From positions 1 to 64,000 of the forward strand of contig NC_002682.1 of the NCBI RefSeq assembly GCF_000009625.1: a stretch of DNA of 64,000 nucleotides, read 5' to 3'. This document shows, in pieces, positions 6,931-16,385 of this stretch. The position numbers and the translations under genes were made by a program. Every line of letters starts with the position of its first letter. Position 1 is the stretch's first letter. The DNA comes from Mesorhizobium japonicum MAFF 303099. GTDB taxonomy: Bacteria; Pseudomonadota; Alphaproteobacteria; Rhizobiales; Rhizobiaceae. The notes under the pieces are model-generated. The model did no database searches and was not told the origin of the DNA. It saw only the letters and a program-made list of their open reading frames with translations.

Positions 6931-9204
6931 TCACTCAGCCGCCTCGCCAATCATGTCCACGACGGCATGGATCAGCGCCTCGTCCTGAAAGCTACTCTTG
7001 GTCAGATAATAGTCCGCACCTGCGTCGAGCCCGCGCGCGCGATCTTCTTCCCGATCCTTGTATGAAACGATCATGATGGGTGTGCTCTTGAGATGAGCGT
7101 CTTTTCTGATCAACCTCACCAGCTCGATGCCATCCATGCGAGGCATGTCTATGTCGGTGACGACGAGATCGAAAGGACCAGACCGGACGGCATTCCACCC
7201 GTCCATACCGTCGACCGCCACTTCGACCTCATAACCGTAATTGCCCAGCATCTTGCGCTGGAGTTCGCGCACCGTCAGTGAATCGTCAATCACGAGCACA
7301 CGCTTGCGCCTGCTCGCTTCGGGACCGCCCGCGGCGCGCCGAAGAGCTCGAAATCCGCTCGACGACGCAAGCTTTTCCACCGATCGGATCAGATCGTCGA
7401 CGTCGAAGATCAGAACCGGCGAACCGTCTTCCATCAGGGCTGCTGCGCTGATGTCCTTGATCTTGGCAAACCGTGGATCGAGGGGTCTGATCACCAACTC
7501 GCGTTCCCCGAGAAAACGGTCAACGATCAGGCCGTACGCATCGCCCCGACCTGCATCCACGACGACGACCGAGAGTTCGTCCGGTTCCGATCCGGGCTCA
7601 CCTCGATCCAGCACCTCTCGCGCGGTGACCAGCCCGATCTGTCGATCGTTCAAGCGAAAATGCGGCCGGCCCTGCAGGAGATTGATCTGCGTCCGCTGCA
7701 GTTTCAAAGTCTTGGCAATGGCAGCGAGTGGAAAAGCATAGGGCTCTCCATCGACATCGACGAGCAGCGTGCGCAGGACTGACAACGTCAGCGGCAATTG
7801 CAGTTGAAATCGGGTTCCGTGCCCAAATTCTGAGGAGACGCTTGCGACTCCCCGCACCTCCTTCGTCATGGCTTGCACTGCATCTAGCCCCACACCGCGA
7901 CCGGAGACGTCAGTGAGGCCCGCTTTCATCGAAAAGCCTGGCAGAAACAGGAATGCGAGCAATTCGGTTTCGCTGAGTGTGTCAGCGCTTTCCCTGGTTG
8001 CAAGCTGGCGGGCGACGACAGTCTCGCGCAGCGTCGAGAGTTCGATCCCCCTGCCGTCGTCTACCACGGCTATCTGCAGCAGCCCGGCATTATGCCTCGC
8101 TTCGAGCCTGATCAGCCCCTCTTCGGGTTTCCCCATCGCGAGGCGCTCCTCAGGCGGTTCAAGCCCATGGTCTACAGCGTTGCGCAAAAGATGCCCCAAA
8201 GGGGCATCGAGTTGCTCGAGGATATCGCGGTCGATGCCGGTCGAGCCGCCTACGATCTCCAGTCGCACCCGCTTGCCAAGGGTACGACCGAGGTCGCGGA
8301 CCGTTCTCGCATAGTGTCGCACGCCGTCCTCAAAAGGCCGCATCCGGCTTGCCAACGTTTCGTCGTACAATCGGTTGGCAAGATCGGTCGCTTTCCGATC
8401 CACTGAATCCAATTCATCGAGACGCTCCGCCAGGAACGCTTGGCTCAACCGAAGCTTTCGCTGCGCTTCAGCCAGCGCCTCCACCACCGCCGCATCGTTT
8501 GAACCCGGCGGTAGCACTGCATGAAGATTGTCGAACGCACTTGCGAGGTCCGATTGAAGTCGCTTCAGCCGCAGCAGCCCGTCAGCGAATGGCCTGAGCC
8601 GCCGAGCTTCTATCAGCGACTCGCCAGCCAAACCGAGCAATCGGTTCAGGCTGTCTGCCGTCACCCGAACCATTCTATCAGACCCGATATTGCCGTGGGC
8701 TTGCGGTACCGTCCCAACGAGGAGGGTCGCTGAAGAGGTCGTCGCCGGCTGCTCCTGGGCATGATCTGGAGTTGCGAAATCAGCTGCAGAATCTTGGGGT
8801 CTGGGCTTTGCCTCGGGGAGGAACAATTCCTCGAATTTCGCAAGAAAGGTTTCGACTTCTGAGTTGGCGCTCTCGCTCGATGACCCCGATGCGATCAATT
8901 TCAAAAGGTCAGAGCCTTGCAGAAGCGTATCTATATGCTCCCGTCGCACCCTGAGATGCCCACGTTGCGCGGCGACCAGGCAGTCTTCCATCGCATTTGC
9001 AACTTTGACCGCGGGCATCAGGTCGATGATGCGGGCAGCTCCCTTCAGGGAATGCGCGGCACGCATGCATGCTTCCAGGGCATCGGCGGCGATAGGATCG
9101 CGTTCGAGTGCCAGAAGCCCAGAGGTTAGAGCCTGTGACTGCGTCTCCAGTTCGGCCTGGAAGAGGCTGAGCATCGAAACCTGGCTGAAGTCTTCGTCGG
9201 TCAT
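6931..9204 (-). CDS. wspE: WspE hybrid CheA-type histidine kinase
   Basis: About 757 residues; the start MTDEDFSQVSMLSLF at 9204 overlaps the preceding stop by four bases (ATGA). Domains in order are: Hpt with the phosphorylated His in RAAHSLKGAARI; dimerisation region; HATPase with N-box HLLRNAVDHGLEPPEERL and G-boxes DDGRGIEL and GRGVGLDAV; CheW-like regulatory domain; and a C-terminal receiver with Asp in LVVTDIDMPRMDGIEL. The fused receiver separates WspE from ordinary CheA. It should autophosphorylate under control of WspA and pass phosphate to WspR and WspF. Confidence 0.93.
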   Translation of the reverse strand: MTDEDFSQVSMLSLFQAELETQSQALTSGLLALERDPIAADALEACMRAAHSLKGAARIIDLMPAVKVANAMEDCLVAAQRGHLRVRREHIDTLLQGSDLLKLIASGSSSESANSEVETFLAKFEELFLPEAKPRPQDSAADFATPDHAQEQPATTSSATLLVGTVPQAHGNIGSDRMVRVTADSLNRLLGLAGESLIEARRLRPFADGLLRLKRLQSDLASAFDNLHAVLPPGSNDAAVVEALAEAQRKLRLSQAFLAERLDELDSVDRKATDLANRLYDETLASRMRPFEDGVRHYARTVRDLGRTLGKRVRLEIVGGSTGIDRDILEQLDAPLGHLLRNAVDHGLEPPEERLAMGKPEEGLIRLEARHNAGLLQIAVVDDGRGIELSTLRETVVARQLATRESADTLSETELLAFLFLPGFSMKAGLTDVSGRGVGLDAVQAMTKEVRGVASVSSEFGHGTRFQLQLPLTLSVLRTLLVDVDGEPYAFPLAAIAKTLKLQRTQINLLQGRPHFRLNDRQIGLVTAREVLDRGEPGSEPDELSVVVVDAGRGDAYGLIVDRFLGERELVIRPLDPRFAKIKDISAAALMEDGSPVLIFDVDDLIRSVEKLASSSGFRALRRAAGGPEASRRKRVLVIDDSLTVRELQRKMLGNYGYEVEVAVDGMDGWNAVRSGPFDLVVTDIDMPRMDGIELVRLIRKDAHLKSTPIMIVSYKDREEDRARGLDAGADYYLTKSSFQDEALIHAVVDMIGEAAE

Positions 9205-9905
9205 GCGATGCTCCGATCCAGCATCGTGAGCAGTTGTCGTGGATCGAGACAGCCAACGGCTCGTCCCTGCCACGGCAGCACGGCAACCGTAGCGGCTGAC
9301 AGTGCCTTGCCAATCGTGGCCGGAACAGCGAGAGTGTCGCGTTCCTGGTATCGATGTAAGCCGTGGATCTCATCAACCGTAAAAGCAACCCGCTTGTCGG
9401 GCTCGCCCACCACGACTAGGCGGCGAAACACCTTGGTTCGTGTGCCTTGATCCCCCGCCTTGCGCTCGTCTATCCCGAGCAATTCGGCCAGAGACAGGCA
9501 AATGAGCAATTCACCACGGACATTAGCAATGCCGAGCAGTGCACTGTTCCTGCGATGTGGAAGTGAATGAATGCGACGAGATTCAGCCACTTCATGAAAA
9601 ATACCGACCGGAAGTGCCAGCCATTCCTCCCCCAAACGGAAGAGAACGGCCGTCTGCATCGCCTCGTCGTCTGCCGAATCGATCCCTGCACGACCAGCGT
9701 TTTCCGGCCATTCGCCGCGATATGCCGACGGTGCTGCACGGTCAAGGAGGCGTCGTGCAATCTTCTTGTAGGTCGGGCAATTCCGGCAGTGGAGATGCTG
9801 CTTTAGTAGCGGACATGATTTGTCACCCCGTACGCCTATTTGCCGCCAGCAGTCGTCGATTTCGATCTCCTCCACCGGCTGAGCGATCCTTGTCGAAGCC
9901 GCCAT
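9201..9905 (-). CDS. wspD: WspD CheW-type coupling protein
   Basis: A 234-residue protein with a CheW domain in its C-terminal two thirds (LFRLGEEWLALPVGIFHEVA, HRRNSALLGIANVRGELLIC). The N-terminal ~80 residues are specific to WspD and contain three cysteines plus a His-Cys cluster (DKSCPLLKQHLHCRNCPTYKK), which could bind a metal; this is inference. It links the receptor to the kinase. Its ATG overlaps the stop of the CheR gene (TGATG), and its stop overlaps the kinase start, so translation is probably coupled. Confidence 0.88.
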   Translation of the reverse strand: MAASTRIAQPVEEIEIDDCWRQIGVRGDKSCPLLKQHLHCRNCPTYKKIARRLLDRAAPSAYRGEWPENAGRAGIDSADDEAMQTAVLFRLGEEWLALPVGIFHEVAESRRIHSLPHRRNSALLGIANVRGELLICLSLAELLGIDERKAGDQGTRTKVFRRLVVVGEPDKRVAFTVDEIHGLHRYQERDTLAVPATIGKALSAATVAVLPWQGRAVGCLDPRQLLTMLDRSIA

Positions 9906-11146
9906 CAGCTGCCGCTCCTTTTCTGGACCCGACCCAGCCGGCCGGCCAGCGCCTCGGCGCCGGTATGGTCGCCTTGCTTTCTAAGCAGCAAGGCCAGATG
10001 GACAAGAGCTTCTCGATGATTTGGCGCGAGATAGAGCGCCTTGCGATAACTTTGCGCGGCTTCGGGTGCAGCACCATCCGCATCCTGGACGAGGCCCAGC
10101 AGGTAGAAGATTTCCGCGGAAGGACCGAACTCCTTGAGATGCGCCAGGGCGACCTGCTGCGCCTCCTTTACCCGTCCTGCATTGGCGATCCGTTCAACCG
10201 CGATGAGGCTTTCCGAGGCCTGTGCAAGCGGCTTGGCCGGAGCCTGCCTACGGCCTTCATTGCCAATTGTCGGTCTGAACGGAAGAAGAGGCTCGCTCTT
10301 GTTGACCTTCGGGGTTGGCGTCCGCACCGGGATGGCGGCCGAAACTTTCGGTGCCGTGGTTTTGACGGGCTCCGATTTCAGGAAGGCAAAGGCCAATGGC
10401 CAGTCGGCGGGAATAAAGCCATGCAACCTTGGAAGTGCTGTTTCCGCCGGACCGACCAGAAGAAGTCCGTCTTTGGCCAGCAGGTCCTTCAGGCAGATCA
10501 ATGCGCGATCCTGCAGTTCTCGACTGAAATAGATCAGCAAATTGCGGCAAAGCAGGATGTCATAGACCTCTTGCCCGAAAGACGCGCGAGAGCCAAAAAG
10601 GTTCCCTACCCTGAAACGAACCTGTTTCAGCACCCCAGCAATCGGCCGCAACCCGCCCTCGGCCGCTTCGAAATAGCGATCCTTGAATTCGAGATGGCTC
10701 CCGCGAAACGAATTGCGCCCATAGATGGCGCGTTCAGCCGTCGCGATATTTCGGCTGCTGACGTCCACGCCATCGATCTTGAACTCGTGCGCCTCAAAGC
10801 CGGCATCGAACATGGCCATGGCGACCGAATAAGCCTCTTCGCCGGTCGAACATGGCAGGCTCAAGACTTTTATCGACTGAGCACGCTTATGCACGCGCGC
10901 ATGCCGCGCCAGCATCGTGAACGCTTCTCGGTCGCGAAAGAACCAGGTCTCCGGGATCACCACCGCATTGATCAGCTCCTGCAGCTCCTGCGAGGAACCG
11001 GTCAAGTGTTCCCTATAGGCCTGAGGGTTGGTTATCCGGCATGCTGCCATCCGATCTTTGATCGCCTGACGGACCACTGTCGGACCAACGCTGGTACTGT
11101 CCAGTCCGATGGTTTCCGTCAGGAGCGTTTCTATTGCGCCGGTCAC
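9905..11146 (-). CDS. wspC: WspC CheR-type methyltransferase with TPR tail
   Basis: A 413-residue protein. The N-terminal CheR domain has SAM-binding LSLPCSTGEEAYSVAMAMF and the typical YDILLCRNLLIYFS. After a Pro-rich linker (~280-315) the last ~95 residues hold tetratricopeptide-type helices (EIFYLLGLVQDADGAAPEAA, LAPNHREALVHLALLL). It methylates receptor glutamates, opposing WspF. GTG start (11146) overlaps the wspB stop as GTGA. The TPR extension is typical of WspC and absent from the ordinary chemotaxis CheR. Confidence 0.9.
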   Translation of the reverse strand: MTGAIETLLTETIGLDSTSVGPTVVRQAIKDRMAACRITNPQAYREHLTGSSQELQELINAVVIPETWFFRDREAFTMLARHARVHKRAQSIKVLSLPCSTGEEAYSVAMAMFDAGFEAHEFKIDGVDVSSRNIATAERAIYGRNSFRGSHLEFKDRYFEAAEGGLRPIAGVLKQVRFRVGNLFGSRASFGQEVYDILLCRNLLIYFSRELQDRALICLKDLLAKDGLLLVGPAETALPRLHGFIPADWPLAFAFLKSEPVKTTAPKVSAAIPVRTPTPKVNKSEPLLPFRPTIGNEGRRQAPAKPLAQASESLIAVERIANAGRVKEAQQVALAHLKEFGPSAEIFYLLGLVQDADGAAPEAAQSYRKALYLAPNHREALVHLALLLRKQGDHTGAEALAGRLGRVQKRSGS

Positions 11147-11616
11147 TGATCACCCATCGCGGCCTGGCGGAGCAATGCGGTACGAATCTCTTCCGAAAGC
11201 AGCGCTTCCACTTTGACCCACTGAATGATCTCCGAACCATCGGAAGCCACCGGCCCAAGATAGGGCGGGGTTCCTGGCTCAAGTCCGAACGGCGCGAACT
11301 CGGCAGGATCTCGCTCAAGCGTATCCGTCACCCGTTCCGCGATCAGCCCCAGCAGGCGTTGCTCGCCATCATGCGCCGGATAGCGCGTCACAACGATCCG
11401 GGTGCTCAATAGGCGCTCCGATGGTCGGCCAAGCGCAAGAAGAGTAACATCGATCAAGGGGATGGGTATTCCGTTATAGCTGACCAAACCCAACACACCG
11501 GTTGGCGCACCCGGAAGAACTTTCACATCGATATAGGGCAGCACCTCTTCAATTTGGTGGACATCGATCAAGTAGCGATCCGGACCCATGCTGAAGGCGA
11601 GGAATAGCATTGTCAC
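11143..11616 (-). CDS. wspB: WspB CheW-type coupling protein
   Basis: A 157-residue single-domain CheW homologue (MLFLAFSMGPDRYLIDVHQIEEVLPYIDV, PTGVLGLVSYNGIPIPLIDV). It is the second scaffold protein of the operon, lying 17 bases after the receptor stop. It has a short C-terminal extension (VEALLSEEIRTALLRQAAMGDQ). Together with WspD it should connect the receptor WspA to WspE at the inner membrane. Confidence 0.88.
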   Translation of the reverse strand: MTMLFLAFSMGPDRYLIDVHQIEEVLPYIDVKVLPGAPTGVLGLVSYNGIPIPLIDVTLLALGRPSERLLSTRIVVTRYPAHDGEQRLLGLIAERVTDTLERDPAEFAPFGLEPGTPPYLGPVASDGSEIIQWVKVEALLSEEIRTALLRQAAMGDQ

Positions 11617-11633
11617 CTCCTACTGCCGGCTCG

Positions 11634-13271
11634 CTACGCTCGCAGCTTGAACCTCGAAATGCTACTTCGCATGCCGCCTGAGACTTGATTGAGCTCGTCG
11701 ATCGCGAGCGTTGATTGCTGAAGGGATTCGACTGTTTGCTGAGCTGCCTCGCTTAGCTGGGTTAGCGTGTCGCTGATCTGCCCCGCGCCGGTCGCCTGTG
11801 CTTGCATGGCTTCATTGGCGACTTCGAAACGTGGCACCAGCCCCTGAACCTGCTGAATGATCTCGAAGAGTTGCCCGCCGACCTGCTGGATTTCCTGCAT
11901 ACCGCGGCGGACCTGCTCGGAAAACTTGTCCATGCCCATCACCCCGGCCGCGACTGCCGACTGGATGTCCTTGACCATCTGCTCGATATCGTAGGTGGAG
12001 ACAGCCGTCTGGTCCGCGAGCCTTCGGATTTCCGTCGCCACCACTGCAAAACCCCGGCCATATTGGCCTGCCTTCTCCGCCTCGATGGAAGCGTTGAGCG
12101 ACAACAGATTCGTCTGATCGGCGACTTTGGTGATGGTCGTCACCACCTGATTGATGGTGCCGGCTTTCTCACTCAAGATCGCGAGTTTGGAATTGATCGC
12201 GCCGGCCGCTTCCATGACCTGCTGCATGGTTTCTTCCATACGGGTCAGCCCCGCTTGCCCTCCGCCGGCGACGGCGGCCGTTTGCTCGGCAACTGTCGAG
12301 ACCTCGTTCATCGTGCGGACCAGCTCGTTTGATGTGGCGGAGATTTCCTTGGCTGTCGCGCGGATTTCTGTTGTGGTCGCTGCGATTTCAGTCGCAGTTG
12401 CCTGCTGTTGCTTGGAGGTGGCGGCGATCTCAGTTATCGACGTGCCGACCTGTATGCTGGACCTTTGAACCTGACCAATGAGGGTTGTGAGATCGTCCGC
12501 CATTGCGTTGAAGCCGTCGGCAAGCACGCTGAATTCGTCTTTGCGCCTCAGGTCGAGGCGTTCGCTGAAGTCGCCTTGCCGCATCAATTGAACCGCGGCG
12601 ACCAAACGGGTGAGCGGACCTGTAATGGCGCGAAACAGCTGGTAACCCAAAAGAAGGGCTAGCCCGAGGGCTATCAACAAGCCAACGCTCAAACCGACTT
12701 CCGCCGTTCTAACGATCGAGCTGATCCGCTGCGTCGCGCTGTTTGCCTCGCCTCTGTGGTCCGCGACCATGGCCTGCAGAGCGGACTGCAATTTTACAAA
12801 GATCGGCTCTACGGTGTTCTTGATGGCCGGGCTTTCATTGGGAGTTTCACCTTTCGACAAGGCAGCCCGGCTTGTGTCCAGCACAGCAGTTTCAGCCAGA
12901 CGAAATTGGTTGGCGAGTTCTTTGACGACTGCATAATTCTGCTTGTCGATGTCGGAGACGATTGTTGCTTCATAGTCGTCCATCGACCGCTGCACTTGGT
13001 CGCGATTGGTCGTGATCGCGCTTTCAAGCGTGCTTCTATCTGACGGGTTGTCCTGAAGGGCATATTCCTGAAGCAGACTATGGGCCGTCATCTGGCCAAT
13101 CATGATCTCGGTGCTGTGATAGACGTCTGGAAGGATGCCCTTCTCGACCTCAGTCGCCTCCTGCCCCGCCTGAAGAAACCAGGCGTACGCGATGACGGCG
13201 ATCACGGACATGACCACCAGAACGGCAGCGAAACTGACGAGGATGCGGTGGCGTATTGTCAGACTCTTCAT
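11634..13271 (-). CDS. wspA: WspA methyl-accepting receptor
   Basis: A 545-residue receptor, first gene of the operon. It has a membrane helix at ~8-32, a ~160-residue periplasmic four-helix-type sensor, a second helix at ~192-212 ([22 protein letters not shown]), HAMP, and a long coiled-coil signalling domain with the hairpin tip [20 protein letters not shown]. In Pseudomonas the homologue responds to surface contact or envelope stress; whether that is so here is inference. No CWxxWG-type C-terminal tether is present (it ends [10 protein letters not shown]). Confidence 0.92.
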   Translation of the reverse strand: MKSLTIRHRILVSFAAVLVVMSVIAVIAYAWFLQAGQEATEVEKGILPDVYHSTEIMIGQMTAHSLLQEYALQDNPSDRSTLESAITTNRDQVQRSMDDYEATIVSDIDKQNYAVVKELANQFRLAETAVLDTSRAALSKGETPNESPAIKNTVEPIFVKLQSALQAMVADHRGEANSATQRISSIVRTAEVGLSVGLLIALGLALLLGYQLFRAITGPLTRLVAAVQLMRQGDFSERLDLRRKDEFSVLADGFNAMADDLTTLIGQVQRSSIQVGTSITEIAATSKQQQATATEIAATTTEIRATAKEISATSNELVRTMNEVSTVAEQTAAVAGGGQAGLTRMEETMQQVMEAAGAINSKLAILSEKAGTINQVVTTITKVADQTNLLSLNASIEAEKAGQYGRGFAVVATEIRRLADQTAVSTYDIEQMVKDIQSAVAAGVMGMDKFSEQVRRGMQEIQQVGGQLFEIIQQVQGLVPRFEVANEAMQAQATGAGQISDTLTQLSEAAQQTVESLQQSTLAIDELNQVSGGMRSSISRFKLRA

Positions 13272-13464
13272 GGAACCGGTTCACCAATGGGGGCATCGTG
13301 GGCTGCGCGACAAGCGCTCGTTCCGGCGTATTCGAAAAAGGTGCGTCGAAAATCGGTAGTCTGATGCTGAATGGTTTCTTTTCCGTTCCATCGCTAATGA
13401 TGGCGAGGCGGCTCGCCAATCGGCGCTACCAGAAGCGGTGGTCAAAGGACGTCCTGCCGTCCAC

Positions 13465-13552
13465 GCATGGGGAAATCGATGACGAGGTTCACAGCCTCTA
13501 CCGCACGATTCTCGACGCGATTGTGCATTATCATTCGGGATTGACGGAATGA
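13465..13552 (+). pseudogene. DUF768 gene relic (C-terminal piece)
   Basis: The last ~28 residues of this frame (GEIDDEVHSLYRTILDAIVHY) match the C-terminus of the intact DUF768 protein at 19794-20015 almost exactly (GEIDEEVDSLYRTILDAIVHY). The sequence before it is unrelated, so only the 3' end of a gene copy remains. Confidence 0.75.
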
Positions 13553-13824
13553 GCGCGCCGAAAGCCTCTCTCGATCGGCCGGTTATGAAATCTACGGAGA
13601 CGGCTACCCACCAACCTCAGGCGTTATATTCAAATGGCGCCGCGATCGTCGTCGGCGGCGACATGATCGGTGTCGCCTACGGCATCTCGGCTCTGACTGG
13701 AGGTGTTTTGTACTTTTGCCTTCGCTTCATGGCCATCAGATACGGCTGGCGCCTGCCGGTCGCGCATCTGTCTGCTCGCGGCCGGGCCGCTGAAGATGCT
13801 TCCGACGATGAGAAGCCGCATTGA
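13549..13824 (+). pseudogene. TRIC/UPF0126 channel gene, C-terminal remnant
   Basis: A 91-residue frame whose middle (AAIVVGGDMIGVAYGISALT, then GGVLYFCLRFMAIRYGWRLP) resembles the C-terminal transmembrane half of UPF0126/TRIC-type cation channel proteins, which usually have about seven helices over ~200 residues. Only the last two helices remain and the N-terminus is unrelated. The start overlaps the TGA of the DUF768 relic (ATGA), probably by chance. A 5' truncation is more likely than a functional protein. Confidence 0.45.
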
Positions 13825-14274
13825 ACCTCGTGAAAAGGCCTACGACAAGCCGTCGATCATTCGCCACTGACCATAGCGGCAGGAAGCCCGCAACGGCGCT
13901 GGTGGCGTTCGCGTAGCCCGTCGAGAAGCCATTTTCAGTGGCGGCAACAAAGTCAGCTCGCGAGCAACTTCTTCCCAACGCGCGAGGCGGCAGATAGCGG
14001 ACATAGCTCCGCCTATGCGATGTCCATGCCGTCTCCCGGGAACCGAGCAACTCCTAGCGTCGAGCACGTCAACGTGACCTGCTTCATTTTGTTCTGCCAA
14101 TCAGGTCCGAGCGCATCGCGAGCTTGCACAACGGCTGGCTCAAGTTCAGGCCGTCAATGAGTTCTGGGGCGATCGCGCAGTTTGGAACCTAACTCTGACA
14201 GAGAGTTTACGACTCACTACTGTTGACCGTTTTGCCAACCGTCTTGAACTTGGCATTGACCGAATCGCTTCAGC
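13825..14274. other. no gene seen
   Basis: This stretch holds only broken frames with no recognisable protein. It separates the TRIC relic from the terminator of the Gly-rich gene and looks like decayed DNA. Confidence 0.4.
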
Positions 14275-14310
14275 AAAAAGTCCGCCACATTGAGGCGTGG
14301 CGGACTTTCT
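14275..14310 (-). terminator. Rho-independent terminator
   Basis: A perfect 12-bp stem (AAAGTCCGCCAC at 14277-14288 with GTGGCGGACTTT at 14297-14308) and 8-base loop. Read on the minus strand it is followed by five Ts, so it ends transcripts of the Gly-rich secreted protein gene, whose stop is about 80 bases upstream. Confidence 0.85.
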
Positions 14311-14387
14311 GACTGGCTGGAGGCCAGGAGAGTACAACTATAGCCTCACGGCCATATCGGCACTTTCTCCGTTCGAGCGACGGGGCG

Positions 14388-14972
14388 CTAACGACCCGCA
14401 ATCAGCAGACAAAGTTGGCGCAAGTCGCGATCATATGTATCCTGGTTGCCAAGCACGTCCGCGCAACGCTTCTTCATCCGGGACAACTGCGTGCTCGAGA
14501 TGTGGGCGACAGCACCCGAGACGCGAGTAACACCTGGGACGCCAGTGGTGCCAAGGGTAACAGGCGTGCCCGGGACGCCGACGATGCCGACACCGACACC
14601 CGCTCCGATCCCGTTACCGACACCCGCTCCGATGCCACTCGTACCGCCTACCTTCGCGCCCAGGCCAGCCGTAACACCGCCGGAGCCGCCGACCGTGGCG
14701 CCGGCACCCGCGTCGATGCCATTGGTCCCGCCGATCGATGCGCCTGCCCCGGCATCAACGCCGTTCGCCCCGCCGATCGATGCGCCAACGCCCGCGTTGA
14801 CCCCACCCGAACCACCGATAGAAGCACCTACTCCGGCGTTAACTCCACCACTACCGCCCACAGATGCGCCGGCACCAACGCCGATTCCGGCGGCGTTTGC
14901 TGGCATGCACAGGGCTGCGACTATTACACCGCTCGCCAAGGTTTTGGCGGTTCTCTCGAAGATACTAGCCAT
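14388..14972 (-). CDS. secreted glycine-rich repeat protein
   Basis: About 194 residues starting MASIFERTAKTLASGVIVAA with a Sec signal peptide cleaved near PANAAG. The mature N-terminal half is a tandem repeat of about 14 residues (GVGASIGGSGGVNA and variants with NG/TNG and D for N), some seven copies, then a degenerate Gly-Val-Ile tract. The C-terminus (~45 residues) is different: polar, with two or three cysteines (KKRCADVLGNQDTY, LRQLCLLIAGR), perhaps a small folded domain. A surface or matrix role is plausible but inferred. A good ribosome-binding site (AAGGAGAG) precedes this start. Confidence 0.75.
   Translation of the reverse strand: MASIFERTAKTLASGVIVAALCMPANAAGIGVGAGASVGGSGGVNAGVGASIGGSGGVNAGVGASIGGANGVDAGAGASIGGTNGIDAGAGATVGGSGGVTAGLGAKVGGTSGIGAGVGNGIGAGVGVGIVGVPGTPVTLGTTGVPGVTRVSGAVAHISSTQLSRMKKRCADVLGNQDTYDRDLRQLCLLIAGR
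14640..14890 (-). repeat. tandem ~42-bp coding repeats
   Basis: In-frame tandem units within the Gly-rich gene, each encoding roughly GAGASIGGSGGVNA. The two units near 14790-14850 are nearly identical in DNA, and the outer ones have diverged. Confidence 0.7.
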
Positions 14973-15337
14973 GAAACTCTCCTTTTGGTTGCGTAAATAA
15001 GAACAACAGTCATCTGCCGGTCGCACACTCAGTACGCGCGAGAGGACTTTAGAGTTTCCTAATATTAATCAATCTTCAGTAACGTAGTTGCCAATCGCTA
15101 TTCGGTAAGATTAAAAATTTATGCATTGCGGTAAAACTACCTTGATTGTTCGTCCGCGATGAACCTACTGAATTCTGAGGGTTCTATATGGGAGCATGCG
15201 CGCATATCTGCCTGACGGCTAGACAAGGTCTTAGTACTAGTCGGGCGCGGGCGGGCGGGTTTCAGCCCTGCCTATAGGTCTCTTGGCCATCGGATGGGGG
15301 GTGAGCGGCATTTCAGCGCCCCAAGCAGCTCATCCTC
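14973..15337. other. AT-rich intergenic region
   Basis: The region 15050-15140 is clearly richer in A and T than its surroundings (for example AATATTAATCAATC and GATTAAAAATTTATG). It lies upstream of the Gly-rich gene and probably holds its promoter. No gene is seen. Confidence 0.4.
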
Positions 15338-15450
15338 GAACGGTCCTGCATGAGTTGCTGTTGAAAGCAGTGCGGGATGTCACCGGGAGGAAACTCGAGT
15401 TCATCTATTGGAACACCACAGGATCGGTGCGGCCGCCTACCTATGGGTAG
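15338..15450 (+). pseudogene. relic of a small protein, copy of 20.2-20.3 kb
   Basis: The frame reads RTVLHELLLKAVRDVTGRKL then EFIYWNTTGSVRPPTYG and stops. It is the same C-terminal segment as at 20230-20327 (LHEVLLKAVRDVTGKEVEFI, QWNTTGPVQPP). The N-terminal half is missing here. Confidence 0.65.
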
Positions 15451-15602
15451 CGCCGCACCGGCTTCGCGCCTTCGTCCAAAGCGTGCCCTCGGCACGTTGG
15501 ACTTAAGTCTGATCGCAAAACGCATTGGTCTTATCCAAGCCGTAGTGCGGAACAGCCTACAGGTACGGTTGTTGTTATCTCAGGAAAGTTCGGAGAAATC
15601 AG

Positions 15603-15998
15603 ATGGATAGAAGCGCCGCTCGTCAGCGCGTTGGAACGACAGAACGGCGGATGGTAATAAAGGAGGGCTATGCAAACAACGATAGCCCGAAAGCTATAGC
15701 CTCACTGCTTAACTGCAGTGTGGGTTCCGTTAAAGCTACGGCCAGCCAGTTGGGCATCACCCGCACACAGAAAGACGCGGCAGACTTTAGGCGTGGCTTC
15801 GCCATCCCCGCAGACATGCTGGTGCATTACAAGAAATTGTTGGCCAAGCAATTCAGCGCGAAGGAAAGTGGAAAGCTACTGGGGTTGGTTTTGGCACAGG
15901 GTGAAATGTGCGAACACACATTGCAAGAAGAGAGTGAGTTCTTGGATTACCGCCACGAAGCCGATCTCTGTCTGCTAGCTGTTTCGTGGATGCGATGA
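15603..15998 (+). CDS. hypothetical protein with HTH-like N-terminus
   Basis: A 131-residue protein. The N-terminal third (MVIKEGYANNDSPKAIASLL, then NCSVGSVKATASQLGI) looks like a helix-turn-helix of the kind used to recognise DNA. The rest is helical and charged (LVHYKKLLAKQFSAKESGKLLG). I recognise no family. Upstream, GGAAC-N16-TGTT (15549-15573) is one base off the general-stress consensus. The gene has intact codon character, unlike the relics around it. Confidence 0.55.
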   Translation: MDRSAARQRVGTTERRMVIKEGYANNDSPKAIASLLNCSVGSVKATASQLGITRTQKDAADFRRGFAIPADMLVHYKKLLAKQFSAKESGKLLGLVLAQGEMCEHTLQEESEFLDYRHEADLCLLAVSWMR

Positions 15999-16250
15999 AC
16001 GTGCCCGTGCAATTTGCTCGCTATGGGCGCGCCAGAAAGACGCCCTTCCATCAGTGCTTTGTGCAACTGGCAAAAAGCACCCTGCGTCAGCAGCGTTTTT
16101 GCCCACTCCCGCGCAATCGCCGTCGCTGAGTTGCACATCTAAAACGGCTACGTCTGGGAGATAGTCCGCAAGCAGCTTCTCAGCTTCACAGCAGGAAGAT
16201 GCAAGGGCGCCCCCCAAAGCCGCATCCCTCAAAGCGAGCTCCAGACTGAG
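15975..16250 (-). pseudogene. response-regulator receiver relic
   Basis: The frame reads LELALRDAALGGALASSCCE, AEKLLADYLPDVAVLDVQLS, DGDC, which is the first half of a receiver domain around the phospho-acceptor Asp (VAVLDVQLSDG). A stop lies just upstream of the fragment, and the sequence after GDC has lost similarity. The gene is truncated at both ends. Its C-terminal end overlaps the 3' end of the neighbouring plus-strand gene. Confidence 0.6.
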
Positions 16251-16385
16251 ACGCTACCTGCGGTCGCGCCGGCTGGCGAATATATACGCTTTTGCTAATA
16301 TAAAAGCATTTTATCAATATGTACGTGAGCCCAAAAAGAACCAACGCTAAAGCAATGGGGGTTCAGCGACAGAGGAGGAGCGCAA

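Noticed and set aside
9539..11149. 536-codon open frame on the plus strand opposite wspC
   Set aside because: It is the antisense shadow of a clear CheR-TPR gene; GC-rich codon use keeps the opposite frame open. Composition is Arg/Gln-rich with no domain.
14640..14890. CRISPR-like array
   Set aside because: The regular repeats are in-frame coding repeats of a secreted protein with no unique spacers.
14415..15000. Long plus-strand frames opposite the Gly-rich repeat gene
   Set aside because: One is Pro/Ala-rich and another Thr/Arg-rich, simply the mirror of the tandem repeats. The signal peptide, terminator and ribosome-binding site all support the minus strand.
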